A stretch of DNA of 64,000 bases from Pelagovum pacificum. Lineage in GTDB: Bacteria; Pseudomonadota; Alphaproteobacteria; Rhodobacterales; Rhodobacteraceae. Below the pieces are notes generated by a model. That model was given only the letters and a program-made list of their open reading frames with translations. It did not search any database and was not told where the DNA came from. The stretch is taken from the NCBI RefSeq assembly GCF_016134045.1, contig NZ_CP065915.1:124001-188000 (forward strand), read 5' to 3'. A program made the position numbers and the translations under genes. Each line of letters begins with the position of its first letter. The first letter of the stretch is position 1. Below are positions 18,134-27,734 of this stretch, one piece after another.

Positions 18134-19561
18134 ATGCGCCGACTGATGCTCGCCCTACCGCTCCTGTCGCTGCCGCTTCCGGCCGCCGCGCAGACGGACA
18201 ACGTGACGACCTACACGCTCGACAACGGGCTGGAGGTCGTCGTGATCGAGGATCACCGCGCCCCGGTCGTCAATCACATGGTCTGGTACAAGGCCGGCTC
18301 CGCGGACGAACCCGTCGGCCAGTCCGGTGTCGCGCACTTCCTCGAACACCTGCTGTTCAAGGCGACGGACAACCTCGAGTCCGGCGAACTGTCGGCGACC
18401 GTCGCCGCCAACGGCGGCTCAGACAATGCCTTCACCAACTACGATGCCACGGCCTATTACCAGCGGGTCGCGTCAGACCGGCTCGAGCTGATGATGTCGA
18501 TGGAATCGGACCGGATGAACAACCTCCGCCTCACGCCGGAGGATATCGAGACCGAGCGCGAGGTCATTCTGGAGGAGCGCAACCAGCGCACCGACAGCAA
18601 CCCCGGCGCGCTCGCGTTCGAGCAGATCCGCGCCTCGCAATACCTGAACCACCGCTACGGTGTGCCGATCATCGGCTGGCGTCACGAGATGGAGACGCTG
18701 TCGCTCGAGGATGCGCTGTCCTTCTACGATCTCTACTATTCGCCAAACGACGCGATCCTGATCGTCGCCGGAGACGTCGACCCCGAGAACGTGCTGGAAC
18801 TGGCCGAAACCTATTACGGCCCGATCCCGAGCGAACCCGAGCTGCCCGAACGCATTCGCAGCCAGGAACCGCCGCAGACCACGCCGCGCCGGGTCTACTT
18901 CGACGATGAGCGCGTTTCGCAGCCCTACATGGTCCGCAGCTACCTCGCCCCCGAACGCGACCCCGGCGATCAGGAGACGGCGGCGGCGCTCGTCTACCTC
19001 GCCGAGCTTCTTGGCGGTTCGCCCTTCACTTCCGAGCTCGGCAAGGCGCTGCAGTTCGATGAGCAGATCGCGGTCTACACCGGCGCGGGCTACGACGCGC
19101 TGTCGCTCGACGACACGACCTTCACCGTCTCGCTGCTGCCCTCGCCCGGCGTCACGCTGGAAGCGGGGGAAGCCGCCGTCGACGAGGTGATCGCCGAGTT
19201 CCTCGAGACCGGCCCGGACGAGGACGACATGGAGCGTCTGCGCACGCAGCTCAAGGCGGGGGAGATCTACCGCCGCGACAATGTCCAGTCGCTCGCCAAC
19301 ATGTACGGCAGCGCGCTCACTACCAGCCTGACCGTCGAGGACGTGCAGGCCTGGCCGCAGATCCTGCAGGAGGTGACGGCGGACGACGTCCTCGCCGCCG
19401 CGCGCGAAGTGCTGCGGCCCGAGGGCTCCGTCACCGCCTACATCACCGACGGCAGCGATCCCGACCCGGAAGAGGCCGAGGGCACCGCCGCCGGAGCGGC
19501 CACCGCCGCCGCCATGGAACAGGCCGAAGAGGCCGAGCAGGCAGAGGAAGTCCAGCAATGA
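18134..19561 (+). CDS. M16 zinc peptidase, catalytic subunit
   Basis: A 475-residue pitrilysin-family peptidase with a signal peptide ending at AAAQ. The zinc motif HFLEH lies near residue 71, and the third ligand glutamate is in ETEREVILEER about 75 residues later, so this subunit should be catalytic. The Arg/Tyr pair of the M16 second half is not seen. The C-terminus has a low-complexity tail rich in Ala, Glu and Gln (about 30 residues). The stop overlaps the start of the next M16 gene by four bases, so the two proteins are made together and likely form a heterodimer in the periplasm, as known for paired M16B enzymes. Confidence 0.93.
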   Translation: MRRLMLALPLLSLPLPAAAQTDNVTTYTLDNGLEVVVIEDHRAPVVNHMVWYKAGSADEPVGQSGVAHFLEHLLFKATDNLESGELSATVAANGGSDNAFTNYDATAYYQRVASDRLELMMSMESDRMNNLRLTPEDIETEREVILEERNQRTDSNPGALAFEQIRASQYLNHRYGVPIIGWRHEMETLSLEDALSFYDLYYSPNDAILIVAGDVDPENVLELAETYYGPIPSEPELPERIRSQEPPQTTPRRVYFDDERVSQPYMVRSYLAPERDPGDQETAAALVYLAELLGGSPFTSELGKALQFDEQIAVYTGAGYDALSLDDTTFTVSLLPSPGVTLEAGEAAVDEVIAEFLETGPDEDDMERLRTQLKAGEIYRRDNVQSLANMYGSALTTSLTVEDVQAWPQILQEVTADDVLAAAREVLRPEGSVTAYITDGSDPDPEEAEGTAAGAATAAAMEQAEEAEQAEEVQQ

Positions 19562-20895
19562 TGATGCGCCATCTGTTCGCCGCCGTCGCCGTCCTGTGGG
19601 CCGGCTCGGCCTCCGCCCAGATCGACGTGCAGTCGGTCACCTCGCCCGAAGGGATCGAGGCATGGCTGGTCGAAAGCCATGAGATCCCCTTCGTCGCGGT
19701 CGAAGTGCTGTTCCGGGGCGGGGCCTCGCTCGACGCACCCGGCAAGCGCGGCGCGGCCAACCTGATGACTGCGCTGATCGAGGAAGGCTCCGGCGACATG
19801 GACGCGCAGGAGTTCCAGACCGCGCGCCAGTCTCTCGCCGCCGAGTTCAGCTTCGGCGCGTTCGACGACGCGATGCGCGTCTCGGCAAAGTTCCTGACTG
19901 AGAACCGCGACGAAGCGGTGGAGCTGCTGAATGGCGCGCTCACCGATCCCCGCTTCGACGAAAGCGCGATCGAACGGGTGCGTGAACAGGTGCTCGCCAA
20001 CATCCGTTCGTCCGAGCGCGATCCGACCGACATCGCCGCCACCCGCTTCGACGAGGATGCCTTCGGCGATCATCCCTACGGCTCCGACTACAACGGCACC
20101 GCCGAAAGCGTTCAGGCGCTGACCCGCGATGACCTGATCCAGTCGCACGCGGACATTCTCGCCCGCGACCGCATCTACGTCGGGGTCGTCGGGGACATCA
20201 CGCCGGAAGAACTCGGCCCGATGCTCGACGACCTGTTCGAGGGCCTCCCCGAGACGGGGGGCGAGATGCCCACCGCCGTGGATCCCGACATCGAGCCGGG
20301 GATCGAGGTGATCGACTATCCATCGCCGCAATCCGTTGTCTATTTCGGCCAGCAGGGGATGGAGCGCGATGACCCCGACTATTTCGCCGCCTACCTGCTG
20401 AACGAAATCCTTGGCGGGTCCGGCCGGCAGAGCCGCCTGATGGAAGAGGTCCGCGAAAAGCGCGGGCTGACCTACGGGATCTCCAGCTTCCTCGTGAATT
20501 ACGACCACGCGGACCTGTTCCTCGGCTACTTCAATTCCGCCAACGACAAGGTCGCCGAGGCGATTGACGTAGCGCAATCCGAATGGGCGCGGCTCGCCGA
20601 AGAGGGCGTGACGGAGGAAGAACTGGAAACCGCGAAGACCTACGTCACCGGCGCCTACCCGCTGCGGTTCGACGGCAACGGGCGCATCGCCGACATCCTC
20701 GTGGGCATGCAGTTCACCGACCTGCCGATCGACTATATCGAAACCCGTAACGACCGGATGAATGCCGTCACGCTCGAGGACATCAACCGCGTGGCCTCCG
20801 AACTTCTGACCCCGGATGCGCTGCACTTCGTCGTTGTCGGCCAGCCCGAGGGGCTGGAGGACGACGCGACGGTCGAGGGCGAACAGACCCAATAA
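19558..20895 (+). CDS. M16 peptidase-like second subunit lacking the zinc motif
   Basis: A 445-residue M16-family protein with a signal peptide ending at ASAQ. Where the catalytic subunit has HFLEH this one has NLMTALIEE, so it cannot bind the catalytic zinc. It keeps the substrate-binding Arg/Tyr region (SGRQSRLMEEVREKRGLTYG) that the first subunit lacks. The pair therefore supplies one complete active site, the division of labour known for heterodimeric bacterial M16B peptidases. Its ATG overlaps the preceding TGA (ATGA), and a second ATG follows directly. mutL begins 42 bp after the stop. Confidence 0.92.
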   Translation: MMMRHLFAAVAVLWAGSASAQIDVQSVTSPEGIEAWLVESHEIPFVAVEVLFRGGASLDAPGKRGAANLMTALIEEGSGDMDAQEFQTARQSLAAEFSFGAFDDAMRVSAKFLTENRDEAVELLNGALTDPRFDESAIERVREQVLANIRSSERDPTDIAATRFDEDAFGDHPYGSDYNGTAESVQALTRDDLIQSHADILARDRIYVGVVGDITPEELGPMLDDLFEGLPETGGEMPTAVDPDIEPGIEVIDYPSPQSVVYFGQQGMERDDPDYFAAYLLNEILGGSGRQSRLMEEVREKRGLTYGISSFLVNYDHADLFLGYFNSANDKVAEAIDVAQSEWARLAEEGVTEEELETAKTYVTGAYPLRFDGNGRIADILVGMQFTDLPIDYIETRNDRMNAVTLEDINRVASELLTPDALHFVVVGQPEGLEDDATVEGEQTQ

Positions 20896-20937
20896 GCCGC
20901 TCGCAGAATCGGACGTGGCCATGCTATCTCTGGTGGC

Positions 20938-22782
20938 ATGGCCATGCTCGACCCCAAGATAAGCGAAACTCGTCCAATCATCCGCCAGCTGGATGAAGCT
21001 GCGGTCAACCGTATCGCGGCGGGTGAGGTGGTCGAGCGTCCCTCGTCCGCGATCAAGGAGCTGGTCGAGAACGCCATCGACGCCGGCGCGACGCGGATCG
21101 ACATCGCCTATGCCGACGGCGGCAAACGGCTGATCCGGGTGTCCGACGACGGCTGCGGCATGACGGCGGAAGATCTGCCACTCGCGCTCTGCCGCCACGC
21201 GACCTCGAAGATCGACGGCAGCGACCTGCTGAACATCCACACCTACGGCTTCCGGGGCGAGGCGCTGCCCTCGCTCGGCGCGGTCGGTCGGCTGACGATC
21301 ACCAGCCGCGCCGGCGACGTCGGCTCCGTGATCGAGGTCAACGGCGGCCGGATGGAGCCGGTGAAGCCCGCTGCCCTGTCCCGCGGCACGCGGGTTGAGC
21401 TGCGCGACCTGTTCCACGCCACGCCCGCACGCCTGAAGTTTCTGCGCAGCGATCGGGCCGAGGCGCAGGCCATCGCCGAGACCGTGAAGCGGCAGGCGCT
21501 GGCGGAGCCCTTCATCGGCTTCACGCTGACCGATGTCTCCGGCGACCAGCCGCGCGAGCTGTTCCGCGCCGACGCGCAGAGCGGCGACCTGTTCGACGCG
21601 CTCCACGGCCGGACCGCGCAGGTGCTCGGCCGGGCCTTCGCAGAGAACGCGATCCCGCTCGACGCGGAGCGGGAGAGCCACCACCTGACCGGCTTTGCGG
21701 CTTTGCCGACCTACTCGCGCGGCTCGGCGGTGCAGCAGTTCCTCTTCGTGAACGGCCGTCCGGTAACGGACAGGCTGCTGATCGGCGCGCTCCGCGCGGC
21801 CTATATGGATTTCCTGTCCCGCGACCGGCACCCGGCGGCGGTGCTGTTCATCGACTGCGAGCCGAAGCTCGTGGACGTGAACGTCCATCCCGCCAAGAGC
21901 CAGGTTCGCTTCCGCGATCCGGCCTCGGTGCGGGGGCTCATAGTCTCCGGCCTGCGGCACGCGCTGGCCGACGCGGGCCATCGGGCGTCCTCGACCGTCG
22001 CGGGCGAGACGCTCGGCGCGTTCCGGCCCGAAGCGGCGTCCGTGGTCGAGAACGATGCGCCCCGTGTCTACCAGATGGACCGCCCCGTTGCGCGGCCCTG
22101 GACGCCGCCGCAGCCCGTGACGACGACTCCGGGCTTCGCGGAGATGCCGGTTGCCTCCGCTCGGGTCGAGCCGGTGGCGGAGCAGGATACCCCGCAGGAG
22201 GCGCTGCCGCTTGGCGCGGCGCGGGCACAGGTCCACAAGAACTACGTCATCGCCCAGACCGAGACGGGCATTGTCATCGTCGACCAGCACGCCGCCCATG
22301 AGCGACTGGTCTACGAGAAGCTCAAGCGACAGATGTCCGAGAACGGCGTCGCCAGCCAGGCCCTGCTGATCCCCGAGATCGTCGAGCTGTCCGACACCGA
22401 GGCGCGGCTGCTGCTCGACCACGCGGAGGGCCTCGCCAGCCTCGGCCTCGTGATCGAGGCGTTCGGTGGCGGCGCGGTGGCGGTGCGCGAAACCCCGGCG
22501 CTTCTCGGACAGGTGGACGCTGTCGCACTGGTGACCGACATCCTCGACGAGCTGTCCGACCTCGGCGACAGCACCGCGCTGCGCTCGCGGATCGACGCGA
22601 TCCTGAGCCGCGTCGCCTGCCACGGCTCCGTCCGGTCCGGGCGACAGATGCGCGGCGACGAGATGAACGCCCTCCTGCGCGAGATGGAAGCGACGCCCCA
22701 TTCCGGGCAATGCAACCACGGGCGCCCGACTTACGTGGAACTCAAGCTGTCCGATATCGAACGGCTGTTCGGAAGATCATGA
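20938..22782 (+). CDS. mutL: DNA mismatch repair protein MutL
   Basis: A 614-residue MutL. The N-terminal GHKL ATPase has [17 protein letters not shown] and GFRGEALPS. The C-terminal domain has the endonuclease motif [12 protein letters not shown] starting at residue 449, plus ACHGSVRSG and [11 protein letters not shown], which complete the metal site. It should thus nick DNA itself, as in bacteria without MutH. A Pro-rich linker joins the halves. The ATG at 20938 is used; a second ATG at 20944 is equally possible. Its stop overlaps the rmuC start by four bases (ATGA), coupling repair to a nuclease-like partner. Confidence 0.97.
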   Translation: MAMLDPKISETRPIIRQLDEAAVNRIAAGEVVERPSSAIKELVENAIDAGATRIDIAYADGGKRLIRVSDDGCGMTAEDLPLALCRHATSKIDGSDLLNIHTYGFRGEALPSLGAVGRLTITSRAGDVGSVIEVNGGRMEPVKPAALSRGTRVELRDLFHATPARLKFLRSDRAEAQAIAETVKRQALAEPFIGFTLTDVSGDQPRELFRADAQSGDLFDALHGRTAQVLGRAFAENAIPLDAERESHHLTGFAALPTYSRGSAVQQFLFVNGRPVTDRLLIGALRAAYMDFLSRDRHPAAVLFIDCEPKLVDVNVHPAKSQVRFRDPASVRGLIVSGLRHALADAGHRASSTVAGETLGAFRPEAASVVENDAPRVYQMDRPVARPWTPPQPVTTTPGFAEMPVASARVEPVAEQDTPQEALPLGAARAQVHKNYVIAQTETGIVIVDQHAAHERLVYEKLKRQMSENGVASQALLIPEIVELSDTEARLLLDHAEGLASLGLVIEAFGGGAVAVRETPALLGQVDAVALVTDILDELSDLGDSTALRSRIDAILSRVACHGSVRSGRQMRGDEMNALLREMEATPHSGQCNHGRPTYVELKLSDIERLFGRS

Positions 22783-23954
22783 TCCAGATCGGTGACCAGA
22801 CCTACGCCTTCAGCGATCCGCTGATCCTCGGCCTTGCCGGCGGGGCGCTTTTGCTGATCCTGCTGTTCGCGCTGCTCATCACCTCTGTCCGGCGGGCCGG
22901 ACATTCGGCAATCGTGGCGGAGTCTCTCGCGCAGCAGATGGGCGCGATGAGCAACCGGGTGCAGGGGTTGTCGGACGGGCAGCACCAGCTGTTTGGCGGC
23001 CTGAACTCCGTCTCCGAGGCGCAGGCACAGCAACAGGCCCGCACACTGCAACTGATGGAGCAGCGGCTGGCCAACGTCACCGAGGCGATGAACACGGCGC
23101 TCGGTTCCACGTCGCGGAACACGGCGCAATCGCTGGGAGAGCTGCAACAGCGGCTGGCGGTGATCGACAAGGCGCAGGCCAACATCACAAAGCTGTCGGG
23201 CGACGTGCTGTCGTTGCAGGACATCCTCAGCAACAAGCAGACCCGCGGCGCGTTCGGGGAGATCCAGCTTACCGACATCGTCGGCAAGGCGCTGCCTTCG
23301 GACAGCTACAAGCTGCAGGCGACCCTCTCGAACGGGAAGCGGGCGGACTGCCTGATCCACCTGCCGAACCCTCCCGGGCCGATCGTCGTGGACAGCAAGT
23401 TCCCCCTGGAAGCCTACGAGGCGCTCCGCCGGGCGGAGACGGAGCACGAACTGAAAGAGGCCGTGCGCCAGATGAAGACGGCGGTACGCAGCCACATCAA
23501 GGCGATCTCGGAGAAATACATCATCGAGGGCGAGACGGCGGACGGCGCATTGATGTTCCTGCCGTCCGAGGCGGTCTATGCCGAACTCCACGCGAACTTC
23601 CCCGAGATCGTGCGCGAGGGTTTCGAGAAGCGGGTCTGGATCGTCTCGCCGACCACCTGCATGGCGACGCTGAACACGATGCGCGCGATCCTGAAGGACG
23701 CCCGGATGAAAGAGCAGGCCGGTGCGATCCGCAAGGAACTGGGCCTGCTGTTTCAGGATGTCGATCGGCTCGGCACGCGGGTCGAGAACCTCGACCGGCA
23801 TTTCGGACAGGCGTCCAAGGACCTGTCAGAGATCAAGATCAGCGCCGACAAGGCCGGACGCCGTGCCCGGCGACTGGACAATTTCGATTTCGAAGAGCTT
23901 GCTCCGGACAGCGAAGAGTCCCGCGTGGTGCCGATCGCCGCGCCGAAAGGATAG
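22779..23954 (+). CDS. rmuC: DNA recombination protein RmuC
   Basis: A 391-residue protein with one N-terminal membrane helix (residues about 14-36), a Gln-rich coiled coil to about residue 150, and the RmuC nuclease-like domain with [28 protein letters not shown] and [16 protein letters not shown]. In E. coli RmuC limits inversions at short inverted repeats; biochemistry is scarce. It starts inside the mutL stop codon (ATGA) and so is probably coupled to it. The C-terminal tail is charged. Confidence 0.93.
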   Translation: MIQIGDQTYAFSDPLILGLAGGALLLILLFALLITSVRRAGHSAIVAESLAQQMGAMSNRVQGLSDGQHQLFGGLNSVSEAQAQQQARTLQLMEQRLANVTEAMNTALGSTSRNTAQSLGELQQRLAVIDKAQANITKLSGDVLSLQDILSNKQTRGAFGEIQLTDIVGKALPSDSYKLQATLSNGKRADCLIHLPNPPGPIVVDSKFPLEAYEALRRAETEHELKEAVRQMKTAVRSHIKAISEKYIIEGETADGALMFLPSEAVYAELHANFPEIVREGFEKRVWIVSPTTCMATLNTMRAILKDARMKEQAGAIRKELGLLFQDVDRLGTRVENLDRHFGQASKDLSEIKISADKAGRRARRLDNFDFEELAPDSEESRVVPIAAPKG

Positions 23955-23964
23955 GAAAGACGCC

Positions 23965-24345
23965 ATGTTGAACCGTATTGCCCTCCTCACCCTCGCCGCC
24001 ATCGGCCTGACCGCCTGCGCCGAGCCGCAGGAGCTTGAGGTCGACAGCATCCGTGCGTCGGTCGAACAGAACTACCAGGGGATGCCCTTCGCGGAGGGGG
24101 CGATTTCCGTCATCGCGCCGGACCGTCGCCATCCGACGACCTACAAGCTGGTGCCCTGCCGGAATGGGACGGCGATCTGCGCCGGATCGCTTCATGGCCA
24201 TGCCGGCACGGTCAGCAGAAGCCGCGATTTCACCCATGTCAGCGGGGCCTACTACGGCAGCACCTTCTACCTATCGCCGGGCGGGGACGGCTTCATGACG
24301 CGGCACGGCCAGCAGCTGCCGATCGCGTGGGCGCCGGCCTACTGA
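23965..24345 (+). CDS. Small lipoprotein of unknown function
   Basis: A 126-residue protein with a signal peptide and lipobox GLTAC (lipidated C18). The mature part contains two further cysteines (LVPCRNGTAICAGS) that could form a disulfide. I do not recognise a family. It lies 10 bases after rmuC, in the same direction, with an AGGAAAGA ribosome-binding site. Its stop overlaps the convergent Cys-rich gene by seven bases. It probably sits in the outer membrane or periplasm. Confidence 0.75.
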   Translation: MLNRIALLTLAAIGLTACAEPQELEVDSIRASVEQNYQGMPFAEGAISVIAPDRRHPTTYKLVPCRNGTAICAGSLHGHAGTVSRSRDFTHVSGAYYGSTFYLSPGGDGFMTRHGQQLPIAWAPAY

Positions 24346-24875
24346 CGCAGGCTGCCCGCGTAAGGCGCTAGGCTGCGGAGGAATTCGCGGATCTCGCCGT
24401 GTTCGGGGCTCCACAGGAACTCCCACGCGGCTTCCTTTTCCCAGACTTCGCCCTCGGGAAGCAGCGCCTTGGCGTGGCGCTGACGTTCCGCCTCCACCCG
24501 CGGGGGCAGGGGGAGTTTCTCGGCCTCGCGCAGCATCCCGGCGAGCTCATGGATGCGGACGATGTCGGCGAAGGCCTCCATCATCGGCATCAGCAGCGAC
24601 GGATCGTCCTGCCAGCTCCGTCCGTCGAACATCTTCTCGACAACGTATTGTCCGGCGCCGCCGCAGTCGTAGCGCACACACCCCCGGAAGCCGCTCGGGA
24701 TCAGCTTGTCGTGGATCGAGCAGAGGTTGTTGTCGGCGAGGTTCGGGCAGGGCACACCCGCCGGCTTGTCGATGGCGAAGGCGGCGGACTTCTCGAAATG
24801 AAGCGCCACGCAGCACAGTGCCGCGCAGCGCATGCAATCGGCGCCTTTTTCGAAGTGGTCGAGGGGGTCGGACAT
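24339..24875 (-). CDS. Cys-rich protein with a metal-binding-like N-terminal motif
   Basis: A 178-residue protein. Its first 75 residues carry CMRCAALCC, then PCPNLADNNLC, IHDKL and GFRGCVRYDCGGAGQ, a cluster of nine cysteines that looks like a metal or iron-sulfur site of the YkgJ (CxxCxxCC) type. I recall the same Cys block at the N-terminus of some actinobacterial pentapeptide-repeat proteins; here the repeats are absent and an acidic helical C-terminal half follows. The ATG whose complement is 24873-24875 is used. The gene follows chrR in the same direction after 40 bp and may be part of the rpoE-chrR transcript. Confidence 0.7.
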   Translation of the reverse strand: MSDPLDHFEKGADCMRCAALCCVALHFEKSAAFAIDKPAGVPCPNLADNNLCSIHDKLIPSGFRGCVRYDCGGAGQYVVEKMFDGRSWQDDPSLLMPMMEAFADIVRIHELAGMLREAEKLPLPPRVEAERQRHAKALLPEGEVWEKEAAWEFLWSPEHGEIREFLRSLAPYAGSLRQ

Positions 24876-24915
24876 GGCGCCCTTGTCGCGTCCGTGGGAC
24901 ACGAACGCAACCGGA

Positions 24916-25563
24916 TCAGATGCGCATGATCCGCCCGGCGAGGCGCGGAATCCAGCCGTGGAACCGGAGCCGCGCGTCGGTGGCGGCCAGGCAGATGCAG
25001 TCGGCACCGGGCTCGGCCACGGGCTGGTGATCCACGTCCTCGTCCGCGACTTCGATGTCGCCGGGGCCGAAGCGGTCATACTCGTCCGCGAACGCGCCCT
25101 TCAGGACGAGCGTCAGCTCGGTGCCGGCGTGGCCGTGATCCGGAACCGACGCGCCGCCGGGAATGCACAGCAGGCGCGCGGTCGCGACTCCGTCGTCATG
25201 CAGCAGCGCCTGCTTCACGCCGCCGCCCACGGGCTTCCATCGGATCGACGCGAGGTCGCCGCCGACGTAGTCGCGCACCGGCGCGGGCAGGTCGGACTTG
25301 ACCGGCGGGGCGCGACGCGCTTCGGGCTTGCTGCCCCGGATCCGGCCGAGCGCCTTCGCCAGCGCATCGGCGGACATCTCGGCACGGCCCTCTTCGAGGA
25401 TCGCGCCGCCGATGGCGTCAAACGTCGCCGCCTGCGCGCGGCATTCGTCGCACATCGACAGGTGCGCGGCCACGGCGATGGAAAACGCTTCCGGCAACGT
25501 GCCGGCAGAGTAGCTCATAAGGAGCTCGTCGGTCAGATGATGGTTAATCTCGTACATCGTCAT
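24916..25563 (-). CDS. chrR: ChrR-family zinc anti-sigma factor
   Basis: A 215-residue anti-sigma factor. The N-terminal anti-sigma domain has the zinc ligands expected of ChrR: a His at position 8 or 9, H34, C38 and C41 (AHLSMCDEC). The C-terminal half is a cupin-like domain (PGGASVPDHGHAGTELTLVLKG). In Rhodobacter sphaeroides ChrR holds RpoE inactive until singlet oxygen or related oxidants trigger its loss, and the cupin domain is needed for that response. The start overlaps the sigma-factor stop by four bases (ATGA), so the pair is made in step. Confidence 0.93.
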   Translation of the reverse strand: MTMYEINHHLTDELLMSYSAGTLPEAFSIAVAAHLSMCDECRAQAATFDAIGGAILEEGRAEMSADALAKALGRIRGSKPEARRAPPVKSDLPAPVRDYVGGDLASIRWKPVGGGVKQALLHDDGVATARLLCIPGGASVPDHGHAGTELTLVLKGAFADEYDRFGPGDIEVADEDVDHQPVAEPGADCICLAATDARLRFHGWIPRLAGRIMRI

Positions 25564-26114
25564 TTCATCTGGTGTCTCAGCCGCTCCAGCGCGAGGCGGA
25601 TGCGGGATTTTATCGTCCCGAGAGGGAGGCCGGTCTCGGCCGCGATCTCGGAATGGCTCAGGTCTCCGAAGTATGCACGTTCGACAAGCTCCCGTTGTTT
25701 CGCCGGAAGCTGCCGCATCGCGTCGCCCAGCCGGTCACTGTCCTGCTGAAGTGCGAGCGCGTCGTCCTGGTCCGGTTCGTTCTCGGGCCCCCAGGGGAGG
25801 TCTTCGGGTTCGGGGCGCCGCTGGCGGCGGATCGTGTCGATCCGACGGTTGCGGGCGATGGTGTAGACCCATGTGCTGACGCTGGCCTTCGTCGGATCGA
25901 ACTGGGCCGCCTTGCGCCAGAGCGTGGTCATGACGTCCTGCGTGATTTCCTCCGCCATGTCGGGCGCAGAGCCCGATCGGACGAGGTAGGCCTTCACGCG
26001 CGGCGCGAAATGCGCGAAGAGCGCCGTGAAGGCGGTTTCATCCTGGTGGTCGCGTATCGCGGCGACTTCCTTCGCCCAGGACTGGCGCAGGTCGGTCTCT
26101 TTGATCTCGGTCAC
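25560..26114 (-). CDS. rpoE: RpoE-type ECF sigma factor partnered with ChrR
   Basis: A sigma-70 family ECF factor, 184 residues from the GTG at 26114. Region 2 is seen in EEITQDVMTTLWRKAAQFDP and WVYTIARNRRIDTIRR, and region 4 in LVERAYFGDLSHSEIAAETG followed by LGTIKSRIRLALERLR. The N-terminus starting TEIKETDLRQSW matches the usual start of this group; AAGGAG lies 12 bases upstream. An ATG at 26144 would add ten residues and one at 26216 would add 34. It is expected to drive a regulon against singlet oxygen and to activate its own operon; a candidate promoter is listed separately. Confidence 0.92.
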   Translation of the reverse strand: MTEIKETDLRQSWAKEVAAIRDHQDETAFTALFAHFAPRVKAYLVRSGSAPDMAEEITQDVMTTLWRKAAQFDPTKASVSTWVYTIARNRRIDTIRRQRRPEPEDLPWGPENEPDQDDALALQQDSDRLGDAMRQLPAKQRELVERAYFGDLSHSEIAAETGLPLGTIKSRIRLALERLRHQMK

Positions 26115-26434
26115 GTGGCCGGGATACTCCTTGCCAACAGGCATCAGTCGCACGCCGCGGAGGGCGCGTGCGGGGTCATCCCAAGGTTTGGATCCGGCGA
26201 CGGCAGAGGTCAACATGACAGGTCTACGCGCCCGTCCCCTGACCGGATCACATCGGGGTGCGAATTTCGAGGGTCTCGAATTCTGAGACTATTTGCCGGC
26301 GGAGTCCGTGTCTCCGACGACTGCCCAGAAACAGACGGGCGCAGGGCAGGGGACACGTGTCGGGACATCCCCCGATTAATCCGCCTGCCGCGCCGGTGCG
26401 TAACAGACTACAGACAAACATCGGGAACTTGCTC
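26115..26434. other. Divergent intergenic region between rpoE and the FAD-enzyme gene
   Basis: About 320 bp without a convincing gene, or less if rpoE starts at an upstream ATG. It holds a candidate ECF promoter for rpoE on the minus strand (26221-26250) and a 15-bp near-palindrome TTCGAG-GGT-CTCGAA at 26266-26280. I found no TGATC-type -35 on the plus strand for the FAD-enzyme gene. Confidence 0.6.
26221..26250 (-). promoter_or_regulatory. Candidate ECF (RpoE-type) promoter for rpoE-chrR
   Basis: On the minus strand, TGATCC (complement of 26245-26250) is followed after 18 bases by TAGACC (complement of 26221-26226). RpoE of Rhodobacter sphaeroides prefers a TGATC-type -35 and a T-A-rich -10. 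The -35 match is good; the -10 match is only partial. If real, the transcript would begin about 100 bases before the rpoE GTG start. Confidence 0.45.
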
Positions 26435-27733
26435 ATGCCATTCGAAACCGGCGCAAACGCGCCTCGCAGCATTGCCGTCATCGGTGCCGGCATTTCCGGC
26501 CTCGGCGCGGCCTATGCCCTGTCAGGGACTCACAGGGTCGTGCTGTTCGAGGCGGAGCCCCGGCTCGGCGGGCATGCGCGGACGCGCACGGCGGGGCGGG
26601 GCGGCGACCTGCTGGTCGATACCGGCTTCATCGTTTTCAATTACGTGAACTATCCCAACCTCACGAAGCTGTTCGACGAGATCGGCGTGCCGGTGCGGCT
26701 GTCGAACATGAGCTTCGGCGCGAGCTTCGACCGGGGCGCATTCGAATTCGGGCTCGACGGGCTCGGCTCGCTCTTCGCGCAGCCGAAGAACCTGTTCAGC
26801 CCGCGTTATCTGAAGATGCTGCGCGACCTGCTGCGCTTCAACCGCGAGGCGCTGGAAGCCGCGCAGGACGAGGGACTGACCATCGAGGGGCTGTTGCAGA
26901 AGCTGGAGCTCGGCGACTGGTTCCGGGACCGCTACCTGCTGCCGATCTCGGGCGCGATCTGGTCGACGGAGAAGGAGGGTATCCTCGCCTTTCCCGCGCG
27001 GACGTTGGTCCAGTTCTTCGACAACCATAACCTGCTGCAATCCGCTGGCCAGCACGACTGGTACACGGTCGAGGGCGGATCGGCCCAATATGTCTCGCGC
27101 CTCGCGCGGGTGCTGGAGGATCGCGGCGTCGAGATCCGGACCGGCACGCCGGTCGCAGGGGTCCGCCGCAACCCGATCGGCGTCGAGGTGCGCGGGCAGG
27201 GCAGCGAGTGGGAAGCCTTTGACGAGGTCGTCTTCGCCACCCACTCCGACGATTCCCTGTCGATGCTCGAGGACCCGACGGCGTTCGAGCAGCACACGCT
27301 CGGCGCCGTGCGCTACCAGCCCAACGACATCGTCCTGCACGGCGACGAAAGCCTGATGCCCCGCCGCAAGCGCGCCTGGGCCAGCTGGGTCTACACCGAA
27401 GAGGAAAACCGCCGTCCCGACCGGATCGAGTTGACCTACTGGATGAACTCGCTTCAGCGCTGGCTGAAGGGCGAGAACGTCTTCGTCACGCTGAACCCCA
27501 ACCGGCCGATCGACGAGAGCCTGATCTGGGACCAGGTCACGCTGCGCCACCCGGTCTTCGACAATGCCGCCGTCGCTGCGCAGTCGCAGATGAGGCTCGC
27601 CAACGGCTGCCACCACACGTGGTATTGCGGCGCGTGGATGGGCCACGGCTTCCACGAGGACGGCCTCGCCTCCGGCCTCGACGTGGCCGAGCGGATCAAT
27701 GAGCGCGCCGTGGCTGGCGTCGCTGCCGAGTGA
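26435..27733 (+). CDS. FAD/NAD(P)-binding amine-oxidase-like protein
   Basis: A 432-residue flavoprotein. The dinucleotide-binding motif GAGISGLGAAYALSG is at residues 17-31, followed by FEAEPRLGGHARTRT, typical of the amine oxidase / phytoene-desaturase-like superfamily. The C-terminal FAD motif is in WYCGAWMGHGFHEDGLASG. Homologues lie next to DUF1365 genes in many bacteria and, in R. sphaeroides, within the RpoE regulon, where members have been linked to furan fatty acid formation. A lipid oxidation role is therefore the best guess. It is divergent from rpoE and followed directly by DUF1365. Confidence 0.88.
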   Translation: MPFETGANAPRSIAVIGAGISGLGAAYALSGTHRVVLFEAEPRLGGHARTRTAGRGGDLLVDTGFIVFNYVNYPNLTKLFDEIGVPVRLSNMSFGASFDRGAFEFGLDGLGSLFAQPKNLFSPRYLKMLRDLLRFNREALEAAQDEGLTIEGLLQKLELGDWFRDRYLLPISGAIWSTEKEGILAFPARTLVQFFDNHNLLQSAGQHDWYTVEGGSAQYVSRLARVLEDRGVEIRTGTPVAGVRRNPIGVEVRGQGSEWEAFDEVVFATHSDDSLSMLEDPTAFEQHTLGAVRYQPNDIVLHGDESLMPRRKRAWASWVYTEEENRRPDRIELTYWMNSLQRWLKGENVFVTLNPNRPIDESLIWDQVTLRHPVFDNAAVAAQSQMRLANGCHHTWYCGAWMGHGFHEDGLASGLDVAERINERAVAGVAAE

Positions 27734-27734
27734 C

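Noticed and set aside
19438..22719. 1093-codon open frame on the minus strand
   Set aside because: It is antisense to the M16 pair and mutL, all with clear catalytic motifs. The translation is Arg/Gly/Leu/Val noise typical of a high-GC opposite strand.
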